Source: Flavobacterium omnivorum
GTDB lineage: Bacteria > Bacteroidota > Bacteroidia > Flavobacteriales > Flavobacteriaceae
NCBI RefSeq assembly: GCF_900099915.1
Contig: NZ_FNDB01000009.1
Span: 59,399 to 123,398, forward strand
Direction: 5' to 3'
Length of the DNA: 64,000 nt
Shown here one piece after another: positions 1 to 8,812 of the stretch. The notes beneath the pieces are model-generated. The model made no database searches, was not told where the DNA came from, and saw only the letters and a program-made list of their open reading frames with translations. Both the position numbers and the translations under genes were made by a program. How positions within the stretch are numbered: the stretch's first letter is position 1; each line of letters opens with the position of its first letter.

Positions 1-745
1 TGGTTTTGACAAGAATGAGCTGAATCATGTGATTTCTTTTTTACAAAAAGGGAAAGAGCAGCTTACTTTTAAAGGACTTTGCACACATTATGCCGGAGCG
101 GAAAGTATAGACAACTATTACAGAGTTGATAAGCAAATTAAGAAATTTGAAGAAATATACCAATACTTTTGCAAAAATGATCTGCAACCTGAAATAAGAC
201 ATTCCGCTTGTTCCGCAGCATCAATAATGTTTCCGCAAACGAGAATGGATATGGTGCGTATTGGAATAATGCAGTACGGCTTGTGGTCCAGTCCAGAAGT
301 ATTTGTAACCTATTTAAACTCAAAAAAAAACAAAATTGACCCGCTGCAACGCGTCATCAGTTGGAAAAGCACGATCATGAGCATTAAAAAAGTAAATATG
401 GGCGATTTTATAGGTTATGGCAGCAGTTTTATGGCTAAAAGGAAAATGAAAATTGCGGTTATCCCCATTGGCTACTGTCATGGATATAGCCGCTCTTTAA
501 GCAACCAAGGACGCGTACTTATCCACGGCCAACGCTGTATAGTAGTGGGCTCCGTAAATATGAATATGATGACCGTTGATGTAACTGATGTCGATATAGC
601 AGAAAAAGAAGATGAAGTTATGCTGATTGGTACCCAAAAAGAGCTATCCGTTTCTGTAGCCTCATTTAGTGACTTCAGCAACCAACTTAATTACGAATTA
701 TTAACTCGGATTTCTAAAGCAATTCCACGTAAAATTATAGAATAA
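1..745 (+). CDS. alr: Alanine racemase, C-terminal part (gene starts left of window)
   Basis: The reading frame is open from base 2 without a start, so the gene begins outside the window. PLP-dependent alanine racemase interconverts L- and D-alanine for peptidoglycan. Visible are the end of the TIM barrel (CTHYAGAE) and the C-terminal beta domain with IGYGSSF, which should carry the catalytic Tyr of the family, IPIGYCHGYSRSLSN and the conserved VDVTD. The usual CMD before VDVT reads NMN here, so one conserved Asp is replaced. In Bacteroidota this domain is often fused behind MurF; whether that is so here cannot be seen. The stop overlaps the next start by one base (TAATG), so the two genes are translationally coupled. 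Confidence 0.85.
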   Translation, partial: GFDKNELNHVISFLQKGKEQLTFKGLCTHYAGAESIDNYYRVDKQIKKFEEIYQYFCKNDLQPEIRHSACSAASIMFPQTRMDMVRIGIMQYGLWSSPEVFVTYLNSKKNKIDPLQRVISWKSTIMSIKKVNMGDFIGYGSSFMAKRKMKIAVIPIGYCHGYSRSLSNQGRVLIHGQRCIVVGSVNMNMMTVDVTDVDIAEKEDEVMLIGTQKELSVSVASFSDFSNQLNYELLTRISKAIPRKIIE

Positions 746-1818
746 TGGCCTTTATAAAATTATATCGCAAAAAACTCGAAGAAAATTATGCCTTTCTGGA
801 TCACATTTTTAAATCTAGAAATATCCAGTGGGGCGTGGTCTCCAAACTTTTATGTGGAAATAAAATATATCTTAAAGAGATAATTGCTTTAGGAGTACGC
901 GAAATTCACGATTCCAGAGTAAGTAATCTAAAAAAAATTAAAGCATTAGATCCAGAAATTCAAACCGTTTATATAAAACCACCAGCAAAACGAAGTATTG
1001 AAAGTATTGTTAAGTATGCCGACATTAGTTTTAATACTGAAATCTACACCATACAATTGCTTTCTAACGAAGCTGTAAAGCAAAATAAGAATCATAAAGT
1101 CATTATCATGATAGAAATGGGTGATCTTCGAGAAGGTGTTATGGGTGAAGAGCTAATCGCTTTTTACGGTACTATTTTAAAAATGCCAAACATCGAGATT
1201 TCAGGAATTGGAACTAATCTCAATTGCCTTAGCGGCGTGATGCCTACGCAAGACAAGCTCATTCAATTGAGTTTATATAAGCAATTAATTGAAGCTAAAT
1301 TCAATATAACCATTCCGTTCGTCTCTGGTGGGACCTCCGTGGCAATTCCGCTTATACTTAAAAATGCCCGCCCAATGGCTGTCAATCATTTTCGAGTAGG
1401 CGAAGCGCTCTTTTTTGGAAAAGATCTATTTACCGGCGATACTATGGAGGGAATGCATAACGATGTATTCAAATTATACGCTGAAATTATAGAAATTACC
1501 GAAAAACCAAATACTCCTACAGGCGAATTAGGTGAGAACGTTGCTGGCAATTCTTTTTCCATGAATGACGTTACCGATTTAGGAATCACGTCCTTAAGAG
1601 CCATCTTAGACATTGGATTGTTAGATATGCAACCCCAGTATTTAGAATCGGATGATGCTGATATTACTATTGTAGATGCAAGTTCTGATATGTTGGTTAT
1701 CGATATTTCTAATTCTAAAAAGACGTATAAAATTGGAGATTTAGTTGCTTTTAAAATTAGATACATGGGCGCTTTGTATCTTTTAAATTCAGATTATATT
1801 GAAAAAACAATCGAGTAG
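745..1818 (+). CDS. Alanine/ornithine racemase-family PLP enzyme (Orr-like)
   Basis: The 357-residue protein is a fold-type III PLP enzyme. The lysine in WGVVSKLLCGN near residue 34 is the expected PLP Schiff-base lysine, MIEMGDLREGV and SGGTSVA are typical of the alanine/ornithine racemase family, and HFRVGEALFFG is the phosphate-binding side. The family includes D-ornithine-forming racemases, but substrate cannot be read from sequence. It starts at the ATG that overlaps the stop of the upstream alanine racemase, so both are made from one message. A second, divergent racemase coupled to alr suggests a related cell-wall or D-amino-acid role (inference). Confidence 0.8.
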   Translation: MAFIKLYRKKLEENYAFLDHIFKSRNIQWGVVSKLLCGNKIYLKEIIALGVREIHDSRVSNLKKIKALDPEIQTVYIKPPAKRSIESIVKYADISFNTEIYTIQLLSNEAVKQNKNHKVIIMIEMGDLREGVMGEELIAFYGTILKMPNIEISGIGTNLNCLSGVMPTQDKLIQLSLYKQLIEAKFNITIPFVSGGTSVAIPLILKNARPMAVNHFRVGEALFFGKDLFTGDTMEGMHNDVFKLYAEIIEITEKPNTPTGELGENVAGNSFSMNDVTDLGITSLRAILDIGLLDMQPQYLESDDADITIVDASSDMLVIDISNSKKTYKIGDLVAFKIRYMGALYLLNSDYIEKTIE

Positions 1819-1859
1819 TAAAGTACTTAAACGAGGCGCATTGCTAGATCAAAAGCAAA

Positions 1860-1907
1860 AAATTGCACTAATTTCCAAAGATTACTTCTTAGAAATTAGT
1901 GCAATTT
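1860..1907. terminator. Bidirectional terminator between converging genes
   Basis: A perfect 16-bp inverted repeat (1860-1875 against 1892-1907, starting AAATTGCACTAA) with a 16-nt loop. It lies between the converging racemase and dsbD genes and can serve both strands. Confidence 0.75.
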
Positions 1908-1937
1908 ACGTTTACTATTTTGTCCAGATGCTAGCTG

Positions 1938-3971
1938 CTATTTTACCTTTACAAAGCGATCAATTCCTTCTCTCAACCAACCTTTGTAAGCATTTATATC
2001 AGAGTTATAACTTTCCGGTTTGTCAGATAACATAGTACCTTCGGCGTCTAAAATGATATAGTACGGTTGCGCATTGGCTTTAAATTTTGTAATTTGAAAG
2101 TCACTCCATTTATTCCCCACACTTACAATTTCTTTACCTGTTTCTTTAGATACATATTGCTCGCTTTTAGGCAATTCTCTTTTATCATCCACATACAAAG
2201 AGATTAATATCACTTCCTCCTGTAATATTTTTAGAATCGCAGGATCAGACCAAACATAATCTTCCATTTTTCTGCAATTCACACAAGCATATCCTGTAAA
2301 GTCCAGTAAAATGGGTTTGTTTACTGATTTGGCATAAGCCAATCCTTTTTCATAATCTTCAAAGGCAATAAGATCATGGGGTCCTAAATGTGCGCCTTCC
2401 GGCAAAATTTGAGCTGATGCATTCGAACCACCTTTTGAGTTTCCTACTCCGTACGGGCTTTCACTATACGTCATTGGTGGTGGAAAACCAGAAATTAATT
2501 TTAACGGCGCTCCCCAAATTCCAGGAATCAAATAGATGGTAAAGGCCAAAACCACTAATCCAAAAGACAATCTTCCTACCGAAATATGACTCATCGGGCT
2601 ATCATGCGGCAGCGTAATTTTTCCGAATAAATAAAAGGCTAATGTTCCAAAAATAGCAATCCAAATCGCCAAGAAAACTTCTCTTTCCAAGAAATGCAAT
2701 TGCAATACCAAATCTGCATTTGATAAAAATTTGAAAGCCAATGCCAGTTCTAAAAATCCTAAAACTACTTTAACGGTATTCAACCAGCCACCGGATTTTG
2801 GTAAAGAATTCAACCAACCTGGAAACATCGCAAACAACATAAAAGGTAAGGCTAAAGCCAATGAAAATCCGAACATTCCAACAATAGGTGCAATTCCGCC
2901 TTTAGAAGCAGCTTCGACTAAAAGGGTTCCAACGATTGGTCCGGTACACGAAAAAGACACAATAGCTAATGCCAAAGCCATAAATAAAATTCCAATTATT
3001 CCTCCTCTATCCGCTTGATTATCTACTTTATTTGCCCAAGAATTAGGCAACATAATTTCAAATGCTCCTAAAAATGAAGCCGCAAAAGTGACTAACAAAA
3101 CAAAGAAAATAATATTAAACCAAACATTCGTAGACAGCGCATTCAGTGCATCGGCACCAAAAATCCACGTCACTAAGAATCCTAAAACTACATAAATGAA
3201 GATGATAGCAATTCCATAAATAATGGCATTTCTAATTCCTTTTGCTTTTGTTTTACTTTGTTTCGTAAAGAAACTTACCGTCATAGGAATCATCGGGAAG
3301 ACACATGGCGTAAGCAATGCTGCAAATCCAGATAAAAAAGCAATGAAGAAAATGGACCACAATCCTCTTTGTTTGGAAGGCTTCGTATCCAGAACAGGAA
3401 CTTTTGCAGGAGTAACAACCTGTTCTTTATTTATATCTGTATTTGTAACTGCAGTGTCAACTTTAGCTGAATCTATTGTCGTTAAATCTGTTGCTACAGT
3501 AACGATTTCTGTTGTTTTTGAAGCCGCAGGAATGGTAAACGTGAAACTCTTTTCTATGTTAATACAAACATCTTTACAAACCTGATAATTAAAATCAACT
3601 TTTATTTCCGTAAGCTTCGGGTTTGTTATTGTAATTTCTTGTTGGATTTGACCTTTCTTTTCGAAGAATGTTTCGTTAACTTCAAATATATCATTATAGG
3701 CCGTTCTTGTTTTACTTTCTTTGGTCTTACCTACTAAAGTAAAATTCCCTTTCTGATTTTTGAAGATGATTTCCAATGGTAGAGGCCCACCGTCTGGAGT
3801 AAACTGCGAATACAAATGCCAATCATTTTCTATAACCGTATTGAAGGTTAGGATGTAATTAGTCTCGGATTTTTTTTCGATTTTGGTAGTCCATTTTGCT
3901 GGATCTAAAATCTGGGCATTTCCATTGGCGAGAGCCAAAAAAGCAAGAAGTATAAATAGTAGTTTCTTCAT
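1938..3971 (-). CDS. dsbD: Thiol:disulfide interchange protein DsbD
   Basis: 677 residues, full length. It moves reducing power from cytoplasmic thioredoxin across the inner membrane to periplasmic partners. Domain order: signal peptide (to about 20), N-terminal immunoglobulin-like domain with the Cys pair in YQVCKDVCI, a variable linker, a CcdA-type membrane domain of about eight helices with Cys in LLTPCVFPM and FSCTGP, and a C-terminal thioredoxin-like domain with CVNC (GYACVNCRKMED). It is last in the pabB-tilS-dsbD unit, and its ATG overlaps the tilS stop by one base. It could feed electrons to periplasmic thiol proteins such as the TlpA protein at 38138 (inference). Confidence 0.93.
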   Translation of the reverse strand: MKKLLFILLAFLALANGNAQILDPAKWTTKIEKKSETNYILTFNTVIENDWHLYSQFTPDGGPLPLEIIFKNQKGNFTLVGKTKESKTRTAYNDIFEVNETFFEKKGQIQQEITITNPKLTEIKVDFNYQVCKDVCINIEKSFTFTIPAASKTTEIVTVATDLTTIDSAKVDTAVTNTDINKEQVVTPAKVPVLDTKPSKQRGLWSIFFIAFLSGFAALLTPCVFPMIPMTVSFFTKQSKTKAKGIRNAIIYGIAIIFIYVVLGFLVTWIFGADALNALSTNVWFNIIFFVLLVTFAASFLGAFEIMLPNSWANKVDNQADRGGIIGILFMALALAIVSFSCTGPIVGTLLVEAASKGGIAPIVGMFGFSLALALPFMLFAMFPGWLNSLPKSGGWLNTVKVVLGFLELALAFKFLSNADLVLQLHFLEREVFLAIWIAIFGTLAFYLFGKITLPHDSPMSHISVGRLSFGLVVLAFTIYLIPGIWGAPLKLISGFPPPMTYSESPYGVGNSKGGSNASAQILPEGAHLGPHDLIAFEDYEKGLAYAKSVNKPILLDFTGYACVNCRKMEDYVWSDPAILKILQEEVILISLYVDDKRELPKSEQYVSKETGKEIVSVGNKWSDFQITKFKANAQPYYIILDAEGTMLSDKPESYNSDINAYKGWLREGIDRFVKVK

Positions 3972-5287
3972 TATTCTAATTGTATTTTAAGTATATTCTT
4001 AGTTGTGTTGTCTATTCTAAAGCGCTCATCCTGACGAAGACCTATTACCCAAACTATCTCAGTATTGGAACATAAAAGCCATTTGCTTTCTTTCTCGATC
4101 AAGGATAATTTTTCATCTTTAAACAGTTTACTGATCTTTTTTGATTTGCCATCCATTCCAAAAGGTTGAAAATGATCGCCTTCATTCCAGTGACGCAAAA
4201 CCAATGGATAGTGTATTTTATCAGCATCCACAAATATAGTTTTATTTGAACCGATACTTATGTCCGCTACTTTGCAAAAGCTAAGATTTAAGGGAATATT
4301 AACTTCTTTTTGATTTTCTAAAATCGAATACTCCTGAATTTCATCTTCCTCATTCAAGCGGCTCAAGAGTAAGGAATCCCGATCTTTTAGTAAGCGGTAC
4401 TCCAAAGAATAAACACATTTGCCCGATTGGCTATCGACTAAATCATAAATATCATCCCATGCTTTAAATCCAAATTCATTGAGCCATTGGTACAAATAGG
4501 ATTTATAGTTCGGTAACTTTTGTAATTGCTGCAAATCAAAATAAATGGTATCGCCATCTTGCTGTGCAACCTGTTGATACACCATTATAGCCGCATCATC
4601 GACCATTTCCTGAGCTTGTTGCAAATATCCTTGTGTTTTGTGAAACGATAAGAGGAAATTGGGATTCAATTCCTTTAACAGTGGAACAACATGATGGCGG
4701 ATTTTATTGCGAAGGTATTTATCAGAGGCATTACTACTGTCTTCGCGCCATTGGATGCCATTTATTCTGGCATATTCTTCCATTTCTTCTTGGCTAAATG
4801 CCAAAAGTGGGCGTACTACTTTTTCGTTTTGTTCTGGAATACCTATTAATCCCTCTAAACCAGTACCACGTGACAGATTGATAAGAAAGGTTTCTAAATT
4901 ATCATCAGCATGATGTGCGGTAAGAATATAATCGTATTTTTCAGTTTCTAATAATTCATAAAACCAATTGTATCGCAGCTCTCTAGCAGCAACTTGAGTA
5001 GATATTTTATAATCTTCGGAGAAGGCTTTGGTATCAAATTGTGTTATAAAAACTGGAATATTATTTGCAACAGCATATTGTTTAACGAAGTACTGATCAT
5101 CAAAGCTTTCTATTCCGCGAAGTTGAAAATTACAATGTGCAATTCCTATTTCGTAGTCCAATTGCTGAAATAAATGAACCATAACCATGCTGTCTTTCCC
5201 ACCGCTTGTGGCAAGAAGTATTTTTTTCCCGGGCAAGAACTGGAAATTATGAAGAAGGTGTTTTTTAAATTTATGTAGCATGTTCAA
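3971..5287 (-). CDS. tilS: tRNA(Ile)-lysidine synthase
   Basis: 438 residues. TilS uses ATP to attach lysine to C34 of the CAU-anticodon tRNA-Ile so that it reads AUA. The PP-loop motif SGGKDS lies near residue 30, followed by IAHCNFQLRG, AARELRYNWFYE and TAHHADDNLETFLINLSRG, all diagnostic of the family. The C-terminal substrate-binding domain (about 350-438) is present. It sits 21 nt after pabB and overlaps dsbD by one base, so the three are cotranscribed. The gene is essential in most bacteria. Confidence 0.95.
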   Translation of the reverse strand: MNMLHKFKKHLLHNFQFLPGKKILLATSGGKDSMVMVHLFQQLDYEIGIAHCNFQLRGIESFDDQYFVKQYAVANNIPVFITQFDTKAFSEDYKISTQVAARELRYNWFYELLETEKYDYILTAHHADDNLETFLINLSRGTGLEGLIGIPEQNEKVVRPLLAFSQEEMEEYARINGIQWREDSSNASDKYLRNKIRHHVVPLLKELNPNFLLSFHKTQGYLQQAQEMVDDAAIMVYQQVAQQDGDTIYFDLQQLQKLPNYKSYLYQWLNEFGFKAWDDIYDLVDSQSGKCVYSLEYRLLKDRDSLLLSRLNEEDEIQEYSILENQKEVNIPLNLSFCKVADISIGSNKTIFVDADKIHYPLVLRHWNEGDHFQPFGMDGKSKKISKLFKDEKLSLIEKESKWLLCSNTEIVWVIGLRQDERFRIDNTTKNILKIQLE

Positions 5288-5308
5288 ATTTAATTAATTC
5301 GTTTGGAT

Positions 5309-6619
5309 TTAACTTAAAACTTCTCGCATCGCTTTTGCTTTAAGCAAACATTCCTCATATTCCTTTGCAGGAATGGATTGCGAAGTGATGGCACTTCCCA
5401 CAGAAAAAGAAACGTATTGTTTTTCTTGATTGTATAAAATGCTTCGGATAACTACATTGAAATCAAAATCTCCGTTTGGTGTAAAATAGCCAACTGCTCC
5501 ACTATATAAACCTCGTTTTGTTTCTTCAAGTTCTTCAATAATTTTCATCACAGAAATCTTTGGTGCTCCTGTCATACTCCCCATTGGAAAAGTTGTTTTC
5601 AAAACATCTAGAGCTGAATATTGCGCATCTAATTTTGAAATAACTGTTGAGATCATTTGGTGCACTTGCATAAAAGAATAAATTTTGCAGAGTTCTTTTA
5701 CTTCAACAGATCCTTTTTGTGCAGTACGTGATAGGTCGTTTCGCACTAAATCCGTTATCATAATATTCTCTGATCTCTCTTTTGCATCTGTCGCCAATTC
5801 GTTTTTTGATTTTTCATCTTCAATTGGGTCTAAAAATCGTTTTGCAGTTCCTTTAATCGGTTGCGAAACAATCAGTTCTCCTTCTTTCCTTACATAGCGT
5901 TCTGGTGTCGCCGAAAGTAAAAAGTACGTGTTATTTTTAAAAAAAACAGCAAATGGAGGCTTAGAAATTTCGTTGAGTTTACTAAATTTTTCAAAAGGAT
6001 CTAGGATTGCATTTTCGGCAAAAAACTCCATACAAAAATTGGCTTCATAGATATCCCCCCGATGAATGTATTCCAAAATTTTAGCCACTTTTTGAAGATA
6101 ATTCTCCTTCGGAATTCGTTGTTGGATCTTTACTAATGCTTCTATATCGACTTTTGACTTTCGACTTTCGATAATTTCTTCAAAATCTTCCTCTACTTCA
6201 TCATCACACATATTGAGATATTGAATTTCGAGTTCATTCCCTTTCAATAAAAACAGTTTTTTAGGCTGAAAGAAATACAAATCGGGAAATTCTAATCCGT
6301 CAAAATTATGAGATTGTAACTCCTCAATATCATTTTTTAAATCATAAGATAAATAGCCAAAAAGCCAATCCTTGGTATTTTGCTGGTATTGTTTTAAGTC
6401 TTCAAAAGCATTGTGAAAATCAGTTTTAATGGATGTAAATGCATCAACAGCAAGAACACAATCAAAACTGGAATAATTTTGTGGATAATCATTACTGTCC
6501 AAATAAATGATTTCTCGAAACTGTTGAGACCATAATAAAAGCTGTTCTTTAAACAGTTTTGGATCAGAAATAGACTTGTAAATTGAAGTTCTCAAAAAGT
6601 ATTGGTATTTAAAATTCAA
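5309..6619 (-). CDS. pabB: Aminodeoxychorismate synthase component I / anthranilate synthase I-family protein
   Basis: 436 residues of the chorismate-binding family. PabB turns chorismate into 4-amino-4-deoxychorismate on the way to folate. The motif SQPIKGTAKR, with the lysine typical of PabB, the segment ITDLVRNDLSR, MTGAPKISVMKIIEELE, and the end GSAITSQSIPAKEYEECLLKAKAM are all seen. No glutamine amidotransferase gene lies beside it. It is the first gene of a unit with tilS and dsbD. Anthranilate synthase cannot be fully excluded, but there are no trp genes nearby. Confidence 0.88.
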   Translation of the reverse strand: MNFKYQYFLRTSIYKSISDPKLFKEQLLLWSQQFREIIYLDSNDYPQNYSSFDCVLAVDAFTSIKTDFHNAFEDLKQYQQNTKDWLFGYLSYDLKNDIEELQSHNFDGLEFPDLYFFQPKKLFLLKGNELEIQYLNMCDDEVEEDFEEIIESRKSKVDIEALVKIQQRIPKENYLQKVAKILEYIHRGDIYEANFCMEFFAENAILDPFEKFSKLNEISKPPFAVFFKNNTYFLLSATPERYVRKEGELIVSQPIKGTAKRFLDPIEDEKSKNELATDAKERSENIMITDLVRNDLSRTAQKGSVEVKELCKIYSFMQVHQMISTVISKLDAQYSALDVLKTTFPMGSMTGAPKISVMKIIEELEETKRGLYSGAVGYFTPNGDFDFNVVIRSILYNQEKQYVSFSVGSAITSQSIPAKEYEECLLKAKAMREVLS

Positions 6620-7018
6620 AATTACAATAAAAAATAAACCTTCAATAATTGATTTTACTAAAAATAGCTTATTTTTTTGTAAATTTGATAAAACAGAATC
6701 AATTTCGGTTTTATCAATCTTTGAAATAGTCTTTTAAAGTCTCAAAAAAATTCAGACCTTTAGATCTTTAGGAACAAAAAAGCAATTGATTTTTTACACT
6801 AATATAATTTTACTTCAATCCACAATTTTCGAATAAAAAACAACTTGTAGGATTGTTTCAGACTATAATTCACAAATAGGAACCAGCAGCTCAACAGTGG
6901 TTTAACACTACTAATTTTGCAGCTTTAAATGGGCACGGATGGGAAATTGCAAATAGGATAAAAATTGCAAACCCATTATAATAATTCTCTTATATGTAAC
7001 CAATAAAAACCATATAGT
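6620..7018. other. Intergenic region between divergent genes
   Basis: About 400 AT-rich bases between pabB (left) and the DoxX-like gene (right). Around 6880-6981 on the plus strand a short open stretch with a normal-looking composition (QQWFNTTNFAALNG, then stop) may be a decayed coding remnant. No RNA gene was recognised. Confidence 0.4.
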
Positions 7019-7396
7019 ATGAAAATTGCAATCCTTATTATTCGATCTTTATTAGGAATCTTATTCCTTTATACCTCCGTTAGTTTTTTTCTGCACCTTG
7101 CACCTGAAGCCGAAAATACCGGTAATTTTAAAGCTTTTAATGTTGGTTTAATGGCGTCGACTTATTTGATTCCTTTGGCAAAATCTTTAGAATTCCTTTG
7201 TGGACTTTCTTTCATCACTGGTCGCTATGTAACCCTCGCGAACCTTATTATTTTACCCGTTACATTAAATATCCTATTGATTAATTTTTTCCTAACCCCG
7301 GAAAATTTACCAGTTGCCTTATTTGTGTTTTTTGGTAACATCTTTTTAATAATTAGTCATTGGTCAAATTACAACGGTTTATTTGTAGCAAAATAA
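7019..7396 (+). CDS. DoxX-like small membrane protein
   Basis: 125 residues with four predicted membrane helices (about 5-25, 45-65, 70-90, 95-115). The opening with LLGILFLYTSVSFFLHLA and the middle LAKSLEFLCGLSFITGRYV resemble the DoxX/DoxD-like family of small quinone-related or unknown membrane proteins. It stands alone, with long spacers on both sides. The function is unknown; the family call rests on topology and general motif similarity only. Confidence 0.7.
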   Translation: MKIAILIIRSLLGILFLYTSVSFFLHLAPEAENTGNFKAFNVGLMASTYLIPLAKSLEFLCGLSFITGRYVTLANLIILPVTLNILLINFFLTPENLPVALFVFFGNIFLIISHWSNYNGLFVAK

Positions 7397-7643
7397 TTTG
7401 GCATTAAAAGTAAACTTTACATTCCAAATCAAAGCCTTGATTTATTGGAATACCTAATTTCAGGGCTACATTTTTTAACGCTTTAAACAATTTAAAATGA
7501 GCAACAACCACATGTTTAAAAAGCACTAGTTAGTGCTCCATTTATAATTTAACACCATAAGGCAGGGTGTTTTACCCGTATCAGATAATAAAAAAAAGTA
7601 CAAAAGGGATTCCATTTTAAAAGTCAGAATCTTCGTAGTGAAT

Positions 7644-8642
7644 TTATATGGTATCGATAACCTCTTTCATTAATTGTATGCTTTTCAATTTATAATCTTG
7701 ATTGAAAATTGGACTGGTGATCATCAATTCATCAATTTGCGTGTAGTCTACAAACTGTTTTAGTTCGATTTCTACTTTCTTTTTGCTTCCAATAAAGGAA
7801 CAAGATGTCATTTGGTTCACATGAAAGTGTTCTTCTTCCGTCATAATTCCATCCATAGAATCCACTGGCGGCTGCAATGGTTTTCTATCATTCCGTATCA
7901 AGTTCAGAAACATTTGGGTTAAGCTAGTAGCTAACTTTTGGGCTTCTTCATCCGTGTCAGCTAAAATTGCATTGGCGCAGGCCATGGTTTTAGGTTTGTC
8001 TAAATATTTTGAAGCTTGAAAGTTATCACGATAAAATTGAAACGCTTGGACCATTTGTTTGGGCGCAAAATGTCCAGCAAAAGCGTACGGCAATCCATTG
8101 GCTGCAGCCAAAGCAGCACTATCCATACTAGAACCTAAAATCCAAATAGGGACATCAGTTCCTTCTGCAGGAAAGGCTCTAACCTGTGCATTCGTATTAT
8201 CCTTTGAGAAAAAATCTTGAAGAGCTGCAACATTTTGAGGAAAGCGCTGCGACTGTTCGAAAAAATCTTTGCGAATGGCTTGCGCGGTTAATCCATCGGT
8301 TCCTGGCGCTCTTCCTAAACCTAAATCAATACGGTTTGGATACAATATCTCCAGTGTGCCAAACTGTTCTGCAACAATTAATGGAGCGTGATTAGGCAAC
8401 ATGATACCGCCAGAACCTACTCTAATATTTTGAGTTTTATTTGCAATATAACCTATAAGCACAACCGTAGCGGTACTGGCTACATGAGCCATATTATGAT
8501 GTTCAGCCAACCAAAATCTATTGTATCCTAGACTGTCAGCAAGTTGCGCTAATGCTGTTGTCTTTTGAAAAGTATCCTTTGCATCGCTATCTTGAGTAAT
8601 TATGGCTAATTCTAATATGGAAATTGGAATGTTTTTTTTCAT
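7644..8642 (-). CDS. Luciferase-like (LLM class) flavin-dependent oxidoreductase
   Basis: 332 residues from the Met at 8642; a second Met four codons upstream (8654) is the alternative start. The bacterial luciferase-like TIM barrel uses reduced FMN or F420. Diagnostic stretches are RFWLAEHHNMAHVAS, RVGSGGIMLPNHAPLIVAEQFGTLE and DLGLGRAPGTDG, a set typical of the MsnO8/YhbW-type group. The substrate is unknown. It is a single gene between two long spacers. Confidence 0.9.
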   Translation of the reverse strand: MKKNIPISILELAIITQDSDAKDTFQKTTALAQLADSLGYNRFWLAEHHNMAHVASTATVVLIGYIANKTQNIRVGSGGIMLPNHAPLIVAEQFGTLEILYPNRIDLGLGRAPGTDGLTAQAIRKDFFEQSQRFPQNVAALQDFFSKDNTNAQVRAFPAEGTDVPIWILGSSMDSAALAAANGLPYAFAGHFAPKQMVQAFQFYRDNFQASKYLDKPKTMACANAILADTDEEAQKLATSLTQMFLNLIRNDRKPLQPPVDSMDGIMTEEEHFHVNQMTSCSFIGSKKKVEIELKQFVDYTQIDELMITSPIFNQDYKLKSIQLMKEVIDTI

Positions 8643-8761
8643 TATTAATTTCAAATTTTAACAAAAATAATCATTTCCTATCGAGCCCAAAATTCTCTGG
8701 TGTTAATAGATTTATAATGTTTGAAAAATGAAAAATAGTTTACTCCTATGCGTCCATAAAA

Positions 8762-8788
8762 AAACCTGCCACTTAAAATGGCAGGTTT
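8762..8788 (-). terminator. Rho-independent terminator of the LYS1-like gene
   Basis: A 10-bp stem (8762-8771 with 8779-8788, AAACCTGCCA) with a 7-nt loop. On the minus strand it is followed by a run of T. It lies 25 bases after the stop of the 8813-10015 gene. Confidence 0.85.
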
Positions 8789-8812
8789 GATAATTTATAT
8801 TAAAAAAAAGAC

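Noticed and set aside
1799..2035. Plus-strand frame of 78 codons after the racemase genes
   Set aside because: It runs through the terminator hairpin and over the end of dsbD and has no protein character.
6877..6981. Short coding-like stretch (QQWFNTTNFAALNG) in an intergenic region
   Set aside because: It could be a remnant of an outer-membrane protein tail, but about 30 codons without further support are too few.
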